Positions 48,707-52,397 of a stretch of 52,397 bases of DNA are shown here, in pieces; position 1 is the stretch's first letter; each line of letters opens with the position of its first letter. The DNA comes from Streptococcus oralis. GTDB taxonomy: Bacteria > Bacillota > Bacilli > Lactobacillales > Streptococcaceae. Position numbers and translations under genes: made by a program. Location of the stretch: positions 84,993 to 137,389 of the forward strand of contig NZ_KQ969037.1 of the NCBI RefSeq assembly GCF_001578705.1, written 5' to 3'. The notes beneath the pieces are model-generated. The model saw only the letters and a list, made by a program, of their open reading frames with translations. It did no database searches and was not told the DNA's origin.

Positions 48707-51700
48707 ATGCCTAAACGTACTGATATTCAAAAAATTATGGTGATTGGTTCTGGTCCGATTATTATTGGTCAAGCTGCTGAGTTTGACTATGCTGGGACTC
48801 AGGCCTGCTTGTCGTTGAAAGAGGAAGGTTATGAAGTTGTCTTAGTAAACTCAAATCCTGCAACCATCATGACGGATAAGGAGATTGCTGACAAGGTTTA
48901 TATTGAACCGATTACACTTGAGTTTGTGACACGTATTCTCCGTAAGGAACGTCCGGATGCTTTGCTTCCAACTCTTGGTGGGCAAACAGGGCTCAATATG
49001 GCCATGGAATTGTCTAAAAATGGTATCTTAGATGAGCTTGGTGTCGAACTTCTGGGTACTAAATTGTCTGCCATTGACCAAGCTGAGGACCGTGACCTCT
49101 TTAAACAATTGATGGAAGAGCTGAACCAACCAATTCCAGAATCTGAAATTGTCAACACAGTAGAAGAAGCTGTTGCTTTTGCTGCGTCAATTGGCTACCC
49201 AGTGATTGTCCGTCCAGCCTTTACCCTAGGTGGTACTGGTGGTGGTATGTGTGCCAACGAGGAAGAATTGCGCGAAATCGCTGAAAATGGTTTGAAATTG
49301 TCACCTGTTACCCAATGTTTGATTGAGCGTTCTATTGCAGGTTTCAAGGAAATTGAGTACGAAGTGATGCGCGACTCAGCTGACAATGCCCTTGTTGTTT
49401 GTAACATGGAAAACTTTGACCCCGTTGGGATTCACACAGGGGATTCCATTGTATTTGCCCCTGCGCAAACCATGTCAGACTATGAAAACCAAATGCTACG
49501 TGACGCGAGCTTGAGCATTATTCGTGCCCTCAAAATTGAAGGTGGATGTAACGTTCAGCTGGCTCTTGATCCACACAGCTTTAAGTATTATGTCATCGAA
49601 GTAAATCCTCGTGTATCACGTTCGTCAGCCCTTGCTTCTAAGGCGACGGGTTATCCGATTGCTAAATTAGCTGCTAAGATTGCCGTCGGTTTGACCTTGG
49701 ATGAGGTCATCAACCCAGTTACAGGTTCAACCTATGCCATGTTTGAGCCAGCTCTCGACTACGTCGTTGCTAAGATTCCACGTTTCCCATTTGACAAGTT
49801 TGAAAAAGGTGAGCGTCGTCTGGGTACCCAGATGAAGGCGACTGGAGAAGTCATGGCGATTGGTCGTAACATCGAGGAATCTCTTCTAAAAGCCTGTCGT
49901 TCACTTGAAATTGGGGTTCACCACAATGAAATGCCTGAACTAGCATCTGTTTCGGATGATGCCTTGATTGAAAAGGTTGTGAAAGCCCAAGATGACCGTC
50001 TCTTCTATGTATCAGAAGCTATTCGCCGTGGTTACACGCCAGAAGAAATCGCTGAGCTTACGAAAATTGATATCTTTTATCTTGATAAACTCTTGCACAT
50101 CTTTGAAATTGAGCAAGAATTGGGTGCCCACCCACAAGATCTAGAAGTCTTGAAAACAGCCAAACTCAATGGATTCTCAGACCGCAAGATTGCTGAACTC
50201 TGGGAAACGACAGCTGACCAAGTTCGCCAACTTCGTTTGGAAAACAAGATTGTCCCAGTATACAAGATGGTCGATACCTGTGCGGCAGAATTTGAATCAG
50301 AGACTCCATATTTCTATTCAACCTATGGTTGGGAAAATGAGTCTATCAAGTCTGATAAGGAATCTGTCCTAGTCCTAGGTTCAGGTCCGATCCGTATCGG
50401 ACAAGGGGTTGAGTTTGACTACGCAACAGTTCACTCTGTTAAGGCGATTCAGGCTGCTGGTTATGAAGCCATCATCATGAACTCAAACCCAGAGACTGTT
50501 TCAACCGACTTCTCGGTATCAGACAAACTTTACTTTGAACCATTGACATTCGAAGATGTCATGAATGTTATCGACTTGGAGCAACCAAAAGGCGTTATCG
50601 TGCAGTTCGGTGGTCAAACAGCTATTAACCTTGCAGAGCCATTGGCAAAAGCAGGTGTGACCATTCTTGGTACACAAGTTGCTGACCTAGACCGTGCCGA
50701 AGACCGTGACCTCTTTGAGCAAGCTCTGAAAGACTTGGATATTCCACAGCCACCAGGACAAACAGCAACTAATGAAGAAGAAGCTGTGCTTGCTGCTCGC
50801 AAGATTGGTTTCCCAGTCCTCGTTCGTCCATCTTATGTCTTGGGTGGACGTGCTATGGAAATCGTTGAAAATGAAGAAGACCTTCGTTCTTACATGCGTA
50901 CCGCTGTTAAGGCCAGTCCAGACCACCCAGTCCTTGTTGATTCTTACATCATTGGGCAAGAGTGTGAAGTTGATGCTATCTCAGATGGACAAAATGTTCT
51001 CATCCCTGGTATTATGGAGCATATCGAACGTGCTGGTGTCCACTCAGGTGACTCAATGGCTGTTTACCCACCACAAACCTTATCTCAAAAGGTGCAGGAA
51101 ACCATCGCAGACTATACTAAACGCCTAGCAATCGGCCTCAACTGTCTTGGGATGATGAACATTCAGTTTGTCATCAAGGATGAAAAAGTCTACGTTATTG
51201 AGGTCAATCCGCGTGCTAGCCGTACGGTTCCATTCCTTTCTAAGGTAACCAATATTCCTATGGCTCAGGTAGCGACTAAGCTCATTCTTGGTCAAAGTCT
51301 TGAAGAACTTGGCTACCAAGATGGACTTTATCCAGAAAGCACTCGCGTTCATATCAAGGCACCAGTCTTCTCCTTTACGAAACTAGCGAAAGTAGATAGC
51401 TTGCTTGGTCCTGAAATGAAGTCAACAGGTGAAGTTATGGGTTCTGATACAACTCTCGAAAAAGCTCTTTATAAAGCGTTTGAAGCTTCTTACCTACACT
51501 TGCCAACCTTTGGAAATGTAGTCTTTACCATCGCAGATGATGCCAAAGAAGAAGCTTTGGACTTGGCTCGTCGTTTCCAAAATATTGGCTACGGTATCCT
51601 CGCGACAGAAGGGACAGCAGCCTTCTTTGCTAGTCATGGACTGCATGCCCAACCTGTTGGTAAGATTGGTGACGATGAACAGGATATCCCAAGCTTTGTT

Positions 51701-51883
51701 CGCAAAGGGAAAATCCAAGCGATCATCAATACTGTCGGAACCAAACGAACTGCTGACGAAGATGGTGAGCAAATCCGTCGTTCAGCCATTGAACACGGTG
51801 TGCCCCTCTTTACAGCCCTAGACACAGCTAATGCCATGCTCAAAGTGCTGGAAAGCCGTAGCTTTGTCACAGAAGCAATCTAG
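48707..51883 (+). CDS. carB: Carbamoyl-phosphate synthase large subunit
   Basis: CarB makes carbamoyl phosphate from bicarbonate, ammonia and two ATP. The 1058-residue protein has two homologous ATP-grasp halves, [19 protein letters not shown] at the start and [18 protein letters not shown] near 558, each with its ATP-binding and metal-binding segments ([15 protein letters not shown] and [15 protein letters not shown]), then a C-terminal allosteric MGS-like domain (about 935-1058) that senses UMP or ornithine-type effectors in relatives. No Shine-Dalgarno is seen within 15 bases of the ATG. It is the last gene before a strong terminator. Confidence 0.96.
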   Translation: MPKRTDIQKIMVIGSGPIIIGQAAEFDYAGTQACLSLKEEGYEVVLVNSNPATIMTDKEIADKVYIEPITLEFVTRILRKERPDALLPTLGGQTGLNMAMELSKNGILDELGVELLGTKLSAIDQAEDRDLFKQLMEELNQPIPESEIVNTVEEAVAFAASIGYPVIVRPAFTLGGTGGGMCANEEELREIAENGLKLSPVTQCLIERSIAGFKEIEYEVMRDSADNALVVCNMENFDPVGIHTGDSIVFAPAQTMSDYENQMLRDASLSIIRALKIEGGCNVQLALDPHSFKYYVIEVNPRVSRSSALASKATGYPIAKLAAKIAVGLTLDEVINPVTGSTYAMFEPALDYVVAKIPRFPFDKFEKGERRLGTQMKATGEVMAIGRNIEESLLKACRSLEIGVHHNEMPELASVSDDALIEKVVKAQDDRLFYVSEAIRRGYTPEEIAELTKIDIFYLDKLLHIFEIEQELGAHPQDLEVLKTAKLNGFSDRKIAELWETTADQVRQLRLENKIVPVYKMVDTCAAEFESETPYFYSTYGWENESIKSDKESVLVLGSGPIRIGQGVEFDYATVHSVKAIQAAGYEAIIMNSNPETVSTDFSVSDKLYFEPLTFEDVMNVIDLEQPKGVIVQFGGQTAINLAEPLAKAGVTILGTQVADLDRAEDRDLFEQALKDLDIPQPPGQTATNEEEAVLAARKIGFPVLVRPSYVLGGRAMEIVENEEDLRSYMRTAVKASPDHPVLVDSYIIGQECEVDAISDGQNVLIPGIMEHIERAGVHSGDSMAVYPPQTLSQKVQETIADYTKRLAIGLNCLGMMNIQFVIKDEKVYVIEVNPRASRTVPFLSKVTNIPMAQVATKLILGQSLEELGYQDGLYPESTRVHIKAPVFSFTKLAKVDSLLGPEMKSTGEVMGSDTTLEKALYKAFEASYLHLPTFGNVVFTIADDAKEEALDLARRFQNIGYGILATEGTAAFFASHGLHAQPVGKIGDDEQDIPSFVRKGKIQAIINTVGTKRTADEDGEQIRRSAIEHGVPLFTALDTANAMLKVLESRSFVTEAI

Positions 51884-51905
51884 TTGAGAAAGAATTTTCA
51901 CAGTT

Positions 51906-51937
51906 AAAAAGCCAGCGTCAGAAAACGCTGGCTTTTG
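51906..51937 (+). terminator. Terminator of the pyr-car operon
   Basis: AAAAAGCCAGCGT pairs with ACGCTGGCTTTT around a 5-base loop (GCCAGCGT at 51911-51918 with ACGCTGGC at 51924-51931). Confidence 0.9.
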
Positions 51938-51975
51938 CAATACAGATATTGCTTATTTTAACTATCATTCTTTCC

Positions 51976-52004
51976 TTAAGAATCATTCTAAAGTGTGATA
52001 TAAT
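51976..52004 (+). promoter_or_regulatory. mntH promoter with PerR/Fur-like palindrome
   Basis: TTAAGA (51976-51981), 17 bases, TATAAT (51999-52004, with TGA upstream). The -35 box lies within TTAAGAATCATTCTAA (51976-51991), whose core AGAAT-C-ATTCT is a perfect inverted repeat like PerR/Fur boxes. A metal- or peroxide-responsive repressor could bind there. Confidence 0.6.
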
Positions 52005-52099
52005 AAGAATAAATTGGAAATAGAAAACTATTTTCATGATATTTTCAAAAATTCCATTAAGAAAATAGGTAAAGACAGATTAGAAAGTGTAAAATTCCG

Positions 52100-52397
52100 A
52101 TGTCTTCTTACAAAAAAGTCTCTCTTTCTGAGATCAACCAATCTATTGAAACTCCCAATAACAATCATTTTTGGCAAAATCTAAAAGCATTTTTAGGACC
52201 TGGAGCCCTTGTAGCAGTTGGTTATATGGATCCTGGAAACTGGATTACCAGTGTGGTTGGTGGTGCTTCCTACAAATATAGTCTCTTATTTGTTATTTTG
52301 ATTTCCTCCATCATTGCTATGCAGTTACAACAGATGGCTGGAAAGCTCGGTATCGTGACTAGGATGGACCTAGCACAGGCAACAGCTCATCATGCTC
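52100..52397 (+). CDS. mntH: Nramp family manganese/divalent metal transporter (5' part)
   Basis: The first 99 codons are in the window and continue past its end. The protein starts [15 protein letters not shown], and at about residue 37 shows [21 protein letters not shown], with the DPGN metal-binding motif of Nramp helix 1, followed by a second membrane helix ([18 protein letters not shown]). The family imports Mn (or Fe) with protons. The leader is about 90 bases, with a possible long stem CTATTTTC (52028-52035) / GAAAATAG (52061-52068) and no strong Shine-Dalgarno. Confidence 0.9.
   Translation, partial: MSSYKKVSLSEINQSIETPNNNHFWQNLKAFLGPGALVAVGYMDPGNWITSVVGGASYKYSLLFVILISSIIAMQLQQMAGKLGIVTRMDLAQATAHHA

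Noticed and set aside
48683-48712. Separate carB promoter at TTGACA
   Set aside because: A 17-base spacing puts the -10 hexamer on TATGCC inside the carB start, which is a poor match.
1-52397. CRISPR array, prophage or complete insertion sequence
   Set aside because: No regularly spaced repeat-spacer series, transposase, integrase or phage structural gene was seen.

Overview
The window is a 52.4 kb chromosomal segment of a mitis-group Streptococcus (S. mitis / S. oralis / S. pneumoniae relatives). The clues are a pneumococcal-type BOX repeat, a tmRNA encoding the tag AKNNTSYALAA, extended -10 promoters (TGnTATAAT), low GC, and gene blocks familiar from the pneumococcal chromosome. Those blocks are glyQS to def, fruRKA-ftsK, nifS-thiI to the ATP-grasp gene, cppA to a CPBP protease, and uraA-rsmG-lemA-htpX-nth-pyrR-pyrB-carAB. 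The gene after carB is an Nramp transporter, whereas from memory S. pneumoniae TIGR4 has the lic locus there, so a non-pneumococcal mitis-group species is my inference. No prophage, CRISPR array or complete insertion sequence was found.

Layout. 1-4.3 kb: glycine T-box leader, a GFA-like zinc protein, glyQ, glyS and a DUF896 protein; the spacers around glyQ carry unusual hairpins and a partial copy of the glyQ start. 4.4-8.9 kb: a reverse-strand flavin operon (ApbE flavin transferase plus two FMN-reductase-like proteins, one ending in two flavinylation motifs), divergent from NADH oxidase nox, with cre-like CcpA sites at both promoters. 9-10.5 kb: pdxST for pyridoxal phosphate. 10.5-16 kb: TrhA-type membrane protein with its probable DUF1836 regulator, GNAT, ogt, ArsC/Spx-like protein, a polar amino-acid ABC transporter and trxB. 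16-21.4 kb: BOX element, rlmB, def, capA-like, HAD and SGNH hydrolases, tmRNA and tRNA-Ser.

21.4-27.5 kb: the fructose operon fruRKA under a cre site, then ftsK. 28-33.4 kb: cysteine desulfurase and thiI (tRNA thiolation), then two alpha/beta hydrolases and an ATP-grasp protein of unknown pathway. 33.5-38 kb: aquaglyceroporin, cppA, serine hydrolase, EamA exporter, CPBP protease. 38-45.5 kb: uraA (PyrR attenuator), rsmG, lemA-htpX, an ABC-F gene broken by a seven-G tract and preceded by an attenuator-like leader, DUF177, nth. 45.5-51.9 kb: pyrR-pyrB-carA-carB. 52.1 kb to the end: start of an Nramp metal transporter.

The most interesting signals are regulatory or post-translational. (1) The CNGNGA hexaloop typical of PyrR-binding RNA occurs in the pyrR and uraA leaders, again directly before the carA Shine-Dalgarno, and twice in a 427-bp repeat-bearing spacer between carA and carB. 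(2) The ABC-F leader has a promoter, the three-codon reading frame MNN, a hairpin starting at its stop codon, a terminator, and a segment that could act as antiterminator. (3) A cytosolic flavoprotein carries a duplicated ApbE target motif beside a cytosolic-looking ApbE. (4) rlmB and ftsK each have an extended -10 box six bases from ATG, predicting leaderless mRNAs. (5) A palindrome overlaps the start of transcription of the DUF1836/TrhA operon.
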